64,000 nucleotides of DNA from Ptiloglossa arizonensis (taxonomy: Eukaryota; Arthropoda; Insecta; Hymenoptera; Colletidae), in assembly GCF_051014685.1 (NCBI RefSeq), contig NW_027478401.1, positions 1,674,001 to 1,738,000 on the forward strand. The letters are read 5' to 3'. Within the stretch, counting starts at the first letter, position 1; the number at the start of each line of letters is the position of its first letter. The position numbers and the translations under genes are program-made. This document shows, in pieces, positions 49,701 through 62,748 of the stretch. A model generated the notes under the pieces. That model did no database searches, had not been told where the DNA came from, and was given only the letters and a program-made list of their open reading frames with translations.

Positions 49701-50689
49701 CCTAGGGCAAAAATACACATACCGTTGTAATCGGGTGATCTTCTACCTTCAGATGCAACTGGAATTTCTCGAGTTCGTCAATGCGTTCGCGAGATTTGGG
49801 GGTTTGAAGTTAAGGAGAGGTTGAGAAACTATCAAAATTTTCGCTGGTCTGATACTCGAAACCAATAACTGGAATGGCCTAGGGGAAAAGTACACATACC
49901 ATTGTAATCGGACGAGTTTGTGCTCTCAGATGCAACTGGAATTTCTCTAGTTCGTCAATCCGTTCGCGAGATATGAGTGTTTGAAGTTAAGGAATGGTTG
50001 AGAAACCATCAAAATTTTCGCAAGTCTGATAATCGTAACCAATAACTGCTATGGCCTAGGGCAAAAATACACTTACCGTTGTAATCGGGCGATCTTCTAC
50101 CTTCAGATGCAACTGGAATTTCTCTTGTTCGTCAATCCGTTCGCGAGATATGGGAGCTTGAAGATAAGGAATGGTTGAGAAACCACCAAAATTTTCGCAA
50201 GTCTGATACTCGAAACCAATAACTGCTATGGCCTAGGGCAAAAATACAAATATCATTGTAATCGGGCGAGTTTCTGCTTTCAGATGCAGCAGGAATTTCT
50301 CGAGTTCGTCAATCCGTTCGCGAGATATGGGAGTTTGAAGTTAAGGAATGGTTGAGAAATCATCAAAATTTTCGCAAGTCTGATTCTCTAAACCAATAAC
50401 TGCTATGGCCTAGGGCAAAAATACAAATACCATTGTTATCGGGCGAGTTTCTGCTTTCAGATGCAACAGGAATTTCTCGAGTTCGTCAATCCGTTCGCGA
50501 GATATGGGAGTTTGAAGATAAGGAATGGTTGAGAAACCACCAAAATTTTCGCAAGTCTGATACTCGAAACAAATAACTACTATTTCCTAGGGCAAAAATA
50601 CACACACCATTGTAATCGGGCGAGTTTCTACTTTCATATGCAAAAAGAATTTCTCGAGTTCGTCAATCCGTTCGCGAGATATGGGAGTT
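46766..50689 (+). repeat. Mosaic of subtypes with local monomer duplications
   Basis: Dominant subtypes are the GATTATGCTTTCAG type with GTTGGTAATCC (176 bp), the GATCTTCTACCTTCAG type, and CTCTAAACC in place of CTCGAAACC. A near-duplicate adjacent pair has AATACCATTG at 46891 and 47067 (offset 176). Similar units return near 49370 and 49545. There is no stable higher-order period and no gene, promoter or insertion. Confidence 0.82.
48066..48640 (+). repeat. Displaced partial copy of the 11-monomer HOR
   Basis: TTTTCGCAAATCTGACACTC at 48071 matches 45241 at offset 2830 (16 monomers minus 2 bases). The similarity runs through CATCTACTTT at 48327 and TGATACTTGAAACC, ending near 48640. About 3.2 monomers of the HOR have thus been copied away from their register, since 16 is not a multiple of 11. 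The flanks are unrelated subtypes. Confidence 0.83.
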
Positions 50690-53400
50690 TGAAGTTAAGG
50701 AATGGTTGAGAAACCATCAATATTTCACAAGTCTGATACTCGAAACCAATAACTACTATTGCCTGGGGCAAAAATACAGATACCGTTGTAATCGATCGAG
50801 TTTCTGCTTTCAGATGAAACAGGAATTTCTCGAGTTCGTCAATCCGTTCGCTAGATATGAGAGTTTGAAGTTAAAGAATGGTTGAGAATCCATCTAAATT
50901 TTCGCATGTCTGATACTCGAAACAAATAACTACAATGACCTAGGGGAAAGATACACATACCGTTGTAATTGGGAGAGTTTCTACTTTCAGATGCAACAGA
51001 AGTTTTTCGGTTTTGTCAATCCGATCGCGAAATATGGGACTTTGAAGTTAAGGAATGCTTGAGAAGCCATCAAAATTTTCGCAAGTATGATACGCGAAAC
51101 CAATAACTACAAATGCCTAGGGGAAAAATACACATACCTTTGTAATCGGGCGAGTTTCTACTTTCAGATGCAAAAGGAATTTCTCGAGTTCGTCAATCCG
51201 TTCGCGAGATATGGGTGTTTGAGGTTAAGGAATGGTTGAGGAACCATCAAAATTTTCGCAAGTCTGATACTCGAAACCAATAAGTACAATTGCCTAGGGC
51301 AAAAATACACATACCGTTGTTATCGGGCGAGTTTCTGCTTTCAGATGCAACAGGAATTTCTCGAGTTCGTCAATCCGTTCGCGAGATATGGGAGTTTGAA
51401 GATAAGGAATGGTTGAGAAACCACCAAAATTTTCGCAAGTCTGATACTCGAAACCAATAACTGCTATGGCCTAGGGCAAAAATACAAATACCGTTGTAAT
51501 CGGGCGAGATTATGCTTTCAGATGCAACTGGAATTGCTCGAGTTGGTAATCCGTTCGCGAGATATTGGAGTTTGAAGATAAGGAATGGTTGAGAAACCAC
51601 CAAAATTTTCGCAAGTCTGATACTCGAAACCAATAACTGCTATGGCCTAGGGCAAAAATACAAATACCGTTGTAATCGGGCGAGATTATGCTTTCAGATG
51701 CAACTGGAATTTCTCGAGTTGGTAATCCGTTCGCGAGATATGGGAGTTTGAAGTTAAGGAATGGTTGAGAAATCATCAAAATTTTCGCAAGCCTGATTCT
51801 CTAAACCAATAACTACTATTGCCTAGGGCAAAAATACACATACCGTTGTAATCGGGCGATCTTCTACCTTCAGATGCAATTGGAATTTCTCGAGTTCGTC
51901 CATCCGTTCGCGAGATTTGGGGGTTTGAAGTTAAGGAGTGGTTGAGAAACCATCAAAATTTTCGCAAGTCTGATACTCGAAACCAATAACTATTATGGCC
52001 TAGGGCAAAAATCCACATACCATTGTAATCGGGCGAGTTTTTGCTTTCAGATGCAACTGGAATTTCTCGAGTTCGTCAATCCGTTCGCGAGATATGGTAG
52101 TTTGAAGTTAAGGAATGGTTGAGAAACCATCAATATTTCGCAAGTCTGATACTCGAAACCAATAACTACTATTGTCTGGGGCAAAAATACAGATACAGTT
52201 GTAATCAATCGAGTTTCTGCTTTCAGATGAAACAGGAATTTCTCGAGTTCGTCAATCCGTTCGCTAGATATGGGAGTTTGAAGTTAAAGAATGGTTGAGA
52301 AACAATCAAAATTTTCGCAAGTCTGATACTCGAAACCAATAACTACTATGGCCCAGGGCTAAAATACACATGCCATTGTAATCGGGCGAGTTTCTGCTTT
52401 CAGATGCAACAGGAATTTCTCGAGTTCGTCAATCCGTTCGCGAGATATGGGAGTTTGAAGTTACGGAATGGTTGAGAAACCATCAAAATTTTCGCAAGTC
52501 TGATACTCGAAACAAATAACTACTATTTCCTAGGGCAAAAATACACACACCATTGTAATCGGGCGAGATTCTACTTTCAGATGCAACAGGAATTTCTCGA
52601 GTTCGTCAATCCGTTCGCGAGATATGGGAGTTTGAAGATAAGGAATGGTTGAGAAACCTTCAAAATTTTCGCAAATCTGATAGTTGACACCAATAACTGC
52701 TATGGCCTAGGGCAAAAATACACATACCATTGTAATCGGGCGAGATTATGCTTTCAGATGCAACTGGAATTTCTCGAGTTCGTCAATCCGTTCGCGAGAT
52801 CTGGTAGTTTGAAGTTAAGGAATGGTTGAGAAACCATCAATATTTCGCAAGTCTGATACTCGAAACCAATAACTACTATTGCCTGGGGCAAAAATACAGA
52901 TACCGTTGTAATCGATCGAGTTTCTGCTTTCAGATGAAACAGGAATTTCTCGAGTTCGTTAATCCGTTCGCTAGATATGGGAGTTTGAAGTTAAAGAATG
53001 GTTGAGAATCCATCTAAATTTTCGCATGTCTGATACTCGAAACAAATAACTACTATTGCCTAGGGCAAAAATACACATACCGTTGTAATCGGGCGAGTTT
53101 CTACTTTCAGTTGTAAAAGGAATTTCTCGAGTTCGTTAATCCGTTCGCGAGATATGGGAGTTTGAAGTTAAGGAATGGTTGAGAAACCATCAAAATTTTC
53201 GCATGTCTGATACTCGAAACCAATAACTACTATGTCCTAGGGCAAAAATACACATACCGTTGTAATCGGGCGAATTTCTGCTTTCAGACGCAACAGGAAT
53301 TTCTCGAGTTCGTCAATCCGTTCGCGAGATATGGAAGTTTGAATTTAAGGAATGGTTGAGAAACCATCAAAATTTTTGCAAGTCTGATACTCGAAACCAA
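50690..53400 (+). repeat. Mosaic with a 12-monomer echo and adjacent monomer duplication
   Basis: GCCTGGGGCAAAAATACAG occurs at 50761 and 52881 (offset 2120, twelve monomers minus 4 bases), embedded in about 250 bp of shared sequence that includes CAATATTTC (one base short), AGATGAAACAGG, CGCTAGATATG and AATCCATCTAAA. A third relative has CAATATTTCG at 52131, 707 bp before 52838. GATAAGGAATGG at 51401 and 51577 marks two adjacent, almost identical 176-bp monomers. No other content is seen. Confidence 0.82.
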
Positions 53401-55115
53401 TAACTACTGTGGCCTAGGGCAAAAATACACATACCATGGTAATCGGGCGAGTTTCTGCTTTCAAATGCAACAGGAAATTCTCGAGTTCTTCTATCCTTTC
53501 GCGAGATATGGGAGTTTGAAGTTAAGGAATGGTTGAGGAGCCATCAAAATTTTCGCAAGTCTGATACCCGAAACCAATAACTACAAAGGCCTAGGTGAAA
53601 AACACACATATCTTTGTAATCGGGGGAGTTTCTACTTTCAGATGCAAAATGAATTTCTCGAGTTCGTCAATCCGTTAGCGAGACATGGGAGTTTGAAGTT
53701 AAGAATGGTTGAGAAACCATCAAAATTTTCGCAAGTCTGATACTCGAAACCAATAACTACAATTGCCTAGGGCAAAAATACACATACCGTTGTAATCGGG
53801 CGAGTTTCTGCTTTCAGATGCAACAGGAATTTCTCGAGTTCGTCAATCCGTTCCCGAGATATGGGAGTTTGAAGTTGAGGAATGGTTGAGAAACCGTCAA
53901 AATTTTCGCAAGTCTGATACTCGAAACCTATAACTACAATTGCCTTGGGCAAAAATACAGTTACCGTTGTAATCGGGCGAGTTTCTACTTTCAGATGCAA
54001 AAGGAATTTCTCGAGTTCGTCAATCCGTTCGCGAGATATGGGTGTTTGAAGTTACGGAAAGGTTGAGAAACCATCAAAATTTTAGTAAGTCTGATACTCG
54101 AAACCAATAACTACTGTGGCCTAGGGCAAAAATACACATACCATGGTAATCGGGCGAGTTTCTGCTTTCAGATGCAACAGGAATTTCTCGAGTTCTTCTA
54201 TCCTTTCGCGAGATATGGGAGTTTGAAGTTAAGGAATGGTTGAGGAGCCATCAAAATTTTCGCAAGTCTGATACCCGAAACCAATAAGTACAAAGGCCTA
54301 GGTGAAAAACGCACATATCTTTGTAATCGGGCGAGTTTCTACTTTCAGATGCAAGAGGAATTTCTCGAGGTCGTTAATCCGTTCGCGAGATATGGGAGTT
54401 TGAAGTTAAAGAATGGTTGAGAATCCATCTAAATTTTCGCATGTCTGATACTCGAAACAAATAACTACTATTGCCTAGGGCAAAAATACACATACCGTTG
54501 TAATCGGGCGAGTTTCTGCTGTCAGATGCAACAGGAATTTCTCGAGTTCGTCAATCCGTTCCCGAGATATGGGAGTTTGAAGTTGAGGAATGGTTGAGAA
54601 ACCGTCAAAATTTTCGCAAGTCTGATACTCGAAACCTATAACTACAATTGCCTTGGGCAAAAATACAGTTACCGTTGTAATCGGGCGAGTTTCTACTTTC
54701 AGATGCAAAAGGAATTTCTCGAGTTCGTCAATCCGTTCGCGAGATATGGGTGTTTGAAGTTACGGAAAGGTTGAGAAACCATCAAAATTTTAGTAAGTCT
54801 GATACTCGAAACCAATAACTACTGTGACCTACGGCAAAAATACACATACCATGGTAATCGGGCGAGTTTCTGCTTTCAGATGCAACAGGAATTTCTCGAG
54901 TTCTTCTATCCTTTCGCGAGATATGGGAGTTTGAAGTTAAGGAATGGTTGAGGAGCCATCAAAATTTTCGCAAGTCTGATACCCGAAACCAATAAGTACA
55001 AAGGCCTAGGTGAAAAACGCACATATCTTTGTAATCGGGCGAGTTTCTACATTCAGATGCAAGAGGAATTTCTCGAGGTCGTTAATCCGTTCGCGAGATA
55101 TGGGAGTTTGAAGTT
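53401..55115 (+). repeat. 4-monomer HOR, 708 bp, about 2.4 copies
   Basis: TAACTACTGTG lies at 53401, 54108 and 54816, giving units of 707 and 708 bp. The first is one base short because it reads GTTAAGAATGG near 53700. Marks kept in order are ACCATGGTAATC, TTCTTCTATCC, GAGGAGCCATC, GAAACCTATAAC and ACAGTTACCG. The third copy fades near 55115. Within the second copy, 54402-54500 has been replaced by a different subtype. Confidence 0.92.
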
Positions 55116-57500
55116 ACGGAATGGATGAGAAACCATCAAAATTTTCGCAAGTCTGATACTCGAAACCTATAACTACAATTGCCTAGGGAAAAAATACACA
55201 TGCCATGGTAATCGGGCGAGGTCGTACCTTCAGATGCAACAGGAATTTCTCGCGTTCGTCAATCCCTTCGCGAGATATGGGAGTTTGAAGTTAAGGAATG
55301 GTTGAGAAACCATCAAAATTTTCGCAAGTCTGGTACTCGAAACCAACAACTACAATGACCTAGGGGAAAAATACACATAGCGTTGTAATCGGGCGAGTTT
55401 CTACTTTCAGATGCAACAGGAATTTCTCGAGTTCGTCAATCCGTTCGCGAGATATGGGAGTTTGAAGTTAAGGAATGGTTGAGAAACCATGAAAATTTTT
55501 GCAAGTCTGATACTCGAATCCAATAACTTCTGTGGCCTAGGGCAAAAATACACATACCATGGTAATCGGGCGAGTTTCTGCTTTCAGATGCAACAGGAAT
55601 TTCTCGAGTTCTTCTATCCTTTCGCGAGATATGGGAGTTTGAAGTTAAGAGATGGTTGAGAAACCATTAAAATTTTCGCAAGTCTGATACTCGAAACCAA
55701 TAAATGGCCTAGGGGAAAAGTACAAATACCATTGTAATCGGGCGAGATTCTAGTTTCAGATGCAACAGGAATTTCTCGAGTTCGTCAATCCGTTCGGGAG
55801 ATATGGGAGTTTGAAGTTAAGGAATGGTTGAGAAATCATCAAAATTTTCGCTGGTCTGATACTCGAATCCAATAACAACTATGGCCTAGGGGAAAAATAC
55901 ACATACCGTTGTAATCGGGCGAGTTTCTGCTTTCAGATGCAATAGGAAATTCTCGTGTTCGTCTACCCGATCGTGAGATATGGGAGTTGGAAGTTAAGAA
56001 ATGGTTGAAAAACCATCAAAATTTTCGCAAGTCTGATACTCGAAACCAATAACTACAATGACCTAGGGGAAAAATACATATACCGTTGTAATCGGGCGAG
56101 ATTCTGCTTTCAGATGCAATAGGAAATTCTCGAGTCCGTCAATCCGATCGTGAGATATGGGAGTTGGAAGTTAAGGAATGGTTGAAAAACCATCAAAATT
56201 TTCGCAAGTCTGATACTCGAAACCAATAACTACAATGGCCTAGGGGAAAAATATATATACCGTTGTAATCGGGCGAGTTTCTGCTCCCAGATACAATAGG
56301 AAATTCTCGAGTTGGTCGATCCGTTCGCGAGATATGGAAGTGTGAACTTAAGGAATGTTTGAGAAACCATCAAAATTTTCGCAAGTCTGATACTCGAATC
56401 CAATAACTACTATGGCCTAGGGCAAAAATACATATACCGTTGTAATCGGGCGAGTTTCTGCTTTCAGATGCAATAGGAAATTCTCGAGTTCGTCAATCCG
56501 ATCGTGAGATATGGGAGTTGAAAGTTAAGGAATGGTTGAAAAACCATCAAAATTTTCGAAAGTCTGATACTCGAAACCAATAACTACTATGGCCTAGGGA
56601 AAAAATACACATACCGTTCTAATCGGGCGCGATTCTGCTTTCAGTTTCAATAGGAAATTCTCGAGTTCGTCAATCCGATCGTGAGATATGGGAGTTGGAA
56701 GCTAAGGAATGGTAGAAAAACCATCAAAATTTTCGCTTGTCTGATACTCGAAACCAATAACTGGAATGGCCTAGGGGAAAAGTACACACACCATTGTAAT
56801 CGGGCGAGTTTCTACTTTCAGATACAACAGGAATTTCTCGAGTTCGTCAATGCGTTCGCGAGATATGCGAGTTTGAAGTTAAGGAATGGTTGAGAAATCA
56901 TCAAAATTTTCGCAAGTCTGATACTCGAATCCAATAACTACTATGGCCTAGTCAAAATACACATACCGTTGTAATCGGGCGAGTTTCTGCTTTCAGATGC
57001 AATAGGAAATTCTCGAGTTCGTCAATCCGATCGTGAGATATGGGAGTTGGAAGTTAAGGAATGGTTGAAAAACCATCAAAATTTTCGCAAGTCTGATACT
57101 CGAAACCAATAACTACAATGGCCTAGGGGAAAAATACATATACCGTCGTAATCGCGCGAGTTTCTGCTTTCAGATACAATAGGAACTTCTCGAGTTGGTC
57201 AATCCGTTCGCGAGATATGGAAGTGTGAAGTTAAGGAATGGTTGAGACACCATCAAAATTTTCGCAAGTCTGATACTCGAAACCAATAAGTGGAATGGCC
57301 TAAGGGAAAAGTACACATACCATTGTAATCGAGCGAGTTTCTACTTTCAGATGCAACAGGAAATTCTCGAGTTCGTCAATCCGATCGTGAGATATGGGAG
57401 TTGGAAGTTAAGGAATGGTTGAGAAACCATCAAAATTTTCGCAAGTCTGATACTCGAAACCAATAACTACTATGGCCTAGGGCAAAAATACACATACCGT
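55116..57500 (+). repeat. GATCGTGAGATATGGGAGTTGG subtype zone
   Basis: A subtype with GATCGTGAGAT in place of GTTCGCGAGAT, usually with CAATAGGAAATTCTCGAG and GTTGAAAAACC, occurs near 55970, 56147, 56501, 56677, 57028 and 57383. The spacings are about 177, 354, 177, 351 and 355. Two units are shortened by deletion: near 55700 (AATAAATGGCC, 5 bases lost between AATAA and ATGGCC) and near 56945 (CCTAGTCAAAATAC, 2 bases lost). No regular HOR is established. GTTGAAAAACC also shortens the stem of the monomer dyad. Confidence 0.83.
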
Positions 57501-57503
57501 TGT

Positions 57504-60500
57504 AATCGGACGAGTTTCTGGTTTCAGATGCAACAGGAATTTCTCGAGTTCGTCAAACCGTTCGCGAGATATGGGAGTTTGAAATTAAGGAACGGTTGAG
57601 AAACCATCAAAATTTTCGCAGGTCTGATACTCGAAAACAATAACTACAAAGGCTTAGGGGAAAAATAGACATACTGTTGTAATCGGGAGAGTTTCTTCTT
57701 CCAGAGGCAACCGGAATTTCTCGTGTTCGTCAATCCATTCGCGAGATATGGGAGTTTGAAGTTAAGGAATAGTTGAGAAACCATCACAATTTTCGCATGT
57801 CTGATACTCGAAACCAATAACTACTATGGCCTAGGGCAAAAATACACATACCGTTGTAATCGGACGAGTTTCTGGTTTCAGATGCAATAGGAATTTCTCG
57901 AGTTCGTCAATCCGTTCGCGAGATATGGGAGTTTGAAATTAAGGAACGGTTGAGAAACCATCAAAATTTTCGCAAGTCTGATACTCGAAAGCAATAACTA
58001 CAAAGGCTTAGGGGAGAAATACACGTACCTTTGTAATCGGGCGAGTTTCTATAATCAGATGCAACAGGAATTTCTCGAGTTCGTCAATCCGTTCGCGAGA
58101 TATGGGAGTTTGAAATTAAGGAACGGTTGAGAAACCATCAAAATTTTCGCAAGTCTGATACTCGAAACCAATAACTACAAAGGCTTAGGGGAAAAATACA
58201 CATACTGTTGTAATCGGGAGAGTTTCTTCTTCCAGAGGCAACCGGAATTTCTCGTGTTCGTCAATCCATTTGCGAGATATGGGTGTTTGAAGTTAAGGAA
58301 TGGTTGAGAAACCATCACAATTTTAGCATGTCTGATACTCGAAACCAATAACTACTATGGCCTAGGGCAAAAATACACATAGCGTTGTAATCGGGAGAGT
58401 TTCTTCTTCCAGATGCAACCGGAATTTCTCGTGTTCGTCAATCCGTTCGCGAGATATGGGGGTTTGAAATTAAGGAACGGTTGAGAAACCATCAAAATTT
58501 TCGCAAGTCTGATACTCGAAACCAATAACAACAAAGGCCTAGGGGAAAAATACACGTACCTTTGTAATCGGGCGAGTTTCTATAATCAGATGCAACAGGA
58601 ATTTCTCGAGTTCGTCAATCCGTTCGCGAGATATGGGAGTTCGAAGTTAAGAAATGCTTGAGAAACCATTAAAATTTTCGAAGGTCTGATACTCGAAACC
58701 AATAACTACTATGGCCTAGGGCAAAAATACACATACCGTTGTAATTGGACGAGTTTCTGGTTTCAGATGCAACAGGAATTTCTCGAGTTCGTCAATCCGT
58801 TCGCGAGATATGGTAGTTTGAAATTAAGGAACGATTGAGAAACCATCAAAATTTTCGCAAGTCTGATACTCGAAACCAATAACTACAAAGGCTTAGGGGC
58901 AAAATACACATACTGTTGTAATCGCGAGAGTTTCTTCTTTCAGAGGCAAGCGGAATTTCTCGTGTTCGTCAATCCGTTCGCGAGATATGGGTGTTTGAAG
59001 TTAAGGAATGGTTGAGAAACCATCACAATTTTAGCATGTCTGATACTCGAAACCAATAACTACTATGGCCTAGGGCAAAAATACACATAGCGTTGTAATC
59101 GGGAGAGTTTCTTCTTCCAGATGCAACCGGAATTTCTCGTGTTCGTCAATCCGTTCGCGAGATATGGGGGTTTGAAATTAAGGAACGGTTGAGAAACCAT
59201 CAAAATTTTCGCAAGTCTGATACTCGAAACCAATAACAACAAAGGCCTAGGGGAAAAATACACGTACCTTTGTAATCGGGCGAGATTCTATAATCAGATG
59301 CAACAGGAATTTCTCGAGTTCGTCAATCCGTTCGCGAGATATGGGAGTTCGAAGTTAAGAAATGCTTGAGAAACCATTAAAATTTTCGAAGGTCTGATAC
59401 TCGAAACCAATAACTACTATGGCCTAGGGCAAAAATACACATACCGTTGTAATTGGACGAGTTTCTGGTTTCAGATGCAACAGGAATTTCTCGAGTTCGT
59501 CAATCCGTTCACGAGATATGGTAGTTTGAAATTAAGGAACGGTTGAGAAACCATCAAAATTTTCGCAAGTCTGATACTCGAAACCAATAACTACAAAGGC
59601 TTAGGGGAAAAATACACATACTGTTGTAATCGCGAGAGTTTCTTCTTTCAGAGGCAAGCGGAATTTCTCGTGTTCGTCAATCCGTTCGCGAGATATGGGA
59701 GTTCGCAGTTAAGAAATGCTTGAGAAATCATTAAAATTTTCGAAGGTCTGATACTCGAAACCAATAACTACTATGGCCTAGGGCAAAAATACACATACCG
59801 TTGTAATTGGACGAGTTTCTGGTTTCAGATGCAACAGGAATTTCTCGAGTTCGTCAATCCGTTCGCGAGATATGGGAGTTTGAAATTAAGGAACGGTTGA
59901 GAAACCATCAAAATTTTCGCAAGTCTGATACTCGAAACCAATAACTACAAAGGCTTAGGGGAAAAATACACATACTGTTGTAATCGCGAGAGTTTCTTCT
60001 TTCAGAGGCAAGCGGAAATTCTCGTGTTCGTCAATCCGTTCGCGAGATATGGGAGTTTGAAGTTAAGGAATGCTTGAGAAACCATCAAAATTTTCGAAGG
60101 TCTGATACTCGAAACCAATAACTACTATGGCCTAGGGCAAAAATACACATACCGTTGTAATTGGACGAGTTTCTGGTTTCAGATGCAACAGGAATTTCTC
60201 GAGTTCGTCAATCCGTTCGCGAGATATGGGAGTTTGAAATTAAGGAATGGTTGAGAAACCATCAAAATTTTCGCAAGTCTGATACTCGAAACCAATAACT
60301 ACAAAGGCTTAGGGGAAAAATACACATACTGTTGTAATCGCGAGAGTTTCTTCTTTCAGAGGCAAGCGGAAATTCTCGTGTTCGTCAATCCGTTCGCGAG
60401 ATATGGGAGTTTGAAGTTAAGGAATGCTTGAGAAACCATCAAAATTTTCGAAGGTCTGATACTCGAAACCAATAACTACTATGTCCTAGGGCAAAAATAC

Positions 60501-62740
60501 ACATACCGTTGTAATCGGACTAGTTTCTGGTTTCAGATGCAACAGGAATTTCTCGAGTTCGTCAATCCGTTCGCGAGATATGGGAGTTTGAAATTAAGGA
60601 ACGGTTGAGAAACCATCAAAATTTTCGCAAGTCTGATACTCGAAAGCAATAACTACAAAGGCTTAGGGGAGAAATACACGTACCTTTGTAATCGGGCGAG
60701 TTTCTATAATCAGATGCAACAGGAATTTCTCGAGTTCGTCAATCCGTTCGCGAGATATGGGAGTTTGAAGTTAAGGAATGCTTGAGAAACCATCAAAATT
60801 TTCGAAGTCTGATACTCGAATCCAATAACTACTATGGCCTAGGGCAAAAATACACATACCGTTGTAATTGGACGAGTTTCTGTTTCAGATGCAACAGGAA
60901 TTTCTCGAGTTCGTCAATCCGTTCGCCAGATATGGGAGTTTGAAATTAAGGAACGGTTGAGAAACCATCAAAATTTTCGCAAGTCTGATACTCGAAACCA
61001 ATAACTACAAAGTCTTAGGGGAAAAATACACGTACCTTTGTAATCGGGCGAGTTTCTATAATCAGATGCAACAGGAATTTCTCGAGTTCGTCAATCCGTT
61101 CGCGAGATATGGGAGTTCGAAGTTAAGAAATGCTTGAGAAACCATTAAAATTTTCGAAGGTCTGATACTCGAAACCAATAACTACTATGGCCTAGGGCAA
61201 AAATACACATACCGTTGTAATTGGACGAGTTTCTGGTTTCAGATGCAACAGGAATTTCTCGAGTTCGTCAATCCGTTCGCGAGATATGGGAGTTTGAAAT
61301 TAAGGAACGGTTGAGAAACCATCAAAATTTTCGCAAGTCTGATACTCGAAACCAATAACTACAAAGGCTTAGGGGAAAAATACACATACTGTTGTAATCG
61401 CGAGAGTTTCTTCTTTCAGAGGCAAGCGGAATTTCTCGTGTTCGTCAATCCGTTCGCGAGATATGGGAGTTTGAAGTTAAGGAATGCTTGAGAAACCATC
61501 AAAATTTTCGAAGGTCTGATACTCGAAACCAATAACTACTATGGCCTAGGGCAAAAATACACATACCGTTGTAATCGGACGAGTTTCTGGTTTCAGATGC
61601 AACAGGAATTTCTCGAGTTCGTCAATCTGTTCGCGAGATATGGGAGTTTGAAATTAAGGAACAGTTGAGAAACCATCAAAATTTTCGCAAGTCTGATACT
61701 CGAAACCAATAACTACAAAGGCTTAGGGGAAAAATGCACATACTGTTGTAATCGGGAGAGTTTCTTCTTCCAGAGGCAACCGGAATTTCTCGTGTTCGTC
61801 AATCCATTCGCGAGATATGGGTGTTTGAAGTTAAGGAATGGTTGAGAAACCATCACAATTTTCGCATGTCTGATACTCGAAACCAATAACTACTATGGCC
61901 TAGGGCAAAAATACACATAGCGTTGTAATCGGGAGAGTTTCTTCTTCCAGATGCAACCGGAATTTCTCGTGTTCGTCAATCCGTTCGCGAGATATGGGGG
62001 TTTGAAATTAAGGAACGGTTGAGAAACCATCAAAATTTTCGCAAGTCTGATACTCGAAACCAATAACAACAAAGGCCTAGGGGAAAAATACACGTACCTT
62101 TGTAATCGGGCGAGTTTCTATAATCAGATGCAACAGGAATTTCTCGAGTTCGTCAATCCGTTCGCGAGATATGGGAGTTCGAAGTTAAGAAATGCTTGAG
62201 AAACCATTAAAATTTTCGAAGGTCTGATACTCGAAAAGAATAACTACTATGGCCTAGGGTAAAAATACACATACCGTTGTAATTGGACGAGTTTCTGGTT
62301 TCAGATGCAACAGGAATTTCTCGAGTTCGTCAATCCGTTCGCGAGATATGGTAGTTTGAAATTAAGGAACGGTTGAGAAACCATCAAAATTTTCGCAAGT
62401 CTGATACTTGAAACCAATAACTACAAAGGCTTAGGGGAAAAATACACATACTGTTGTAATCGCGAGAATTTCTTCTTTCAGAGGCAAGCGGAATTTCTCG
62501 TGTTCGTCAATCCGTTCGCGAGATATGGGAGTTCGAAGTTAAGAAATGCTTGAGAAACCATTAAAATTTTCGAAGGTCTGATACTCGAAACCAATAACTA
62601 CTATGGCCTAGGGCAAAAATACACATACCGTTGTAATTGGACGAGTTTCTGGTTTCAGATGCAACAGGAATTTCTCGAGTTCGTCAATCCGTTCGCGAGA
62701 TATGGGAGTTTGAAATTAAGGAACGGTTGAGAAACCATCA
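57504..62740 (+). repeat. Dimeric (354 bp) and tetrameric (708 bp) HOR domain
   Basis: Two alternating subtypes define the register. Type A has AAT(T/C)GGACGAGTTTCTGG; type B has GAGAGTTTCTTCTT(T/C)CAGAG. Type A starts at 57504, 57858, 58743, 59451, 59805, 60159, 60513, 60866, 61219, 61573, 62281 and 62635. Spacings are 354 or 353 bp in the dimeric parts, 708 bp in the tetrameric parts, and once 885 bp. The tetramer with CACATAGCGTTG recurs near 58375, 59083 and 61913 (offsets 708 and 2830). A units are usually followed by GAAATTAAGGAACGG, B units by GAAGTTAAG(A/G)AATGC. Confidence 0.92.
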
Positions 62741-62748
62741 AAATTTTC

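Noticed and set aside
742..62093. Roughly forty open frames of 61-98 codons on both strands
   Set aside because: All lie in satellite monomers and their peptides are translations of the 177-bp unit. They recur at HOR spacings (1770, 708, 4246, 19109 and others), have no ribosome-binding or splice context, and resemble no protein family. Frame continuity follows from 177 = 59 x 3.
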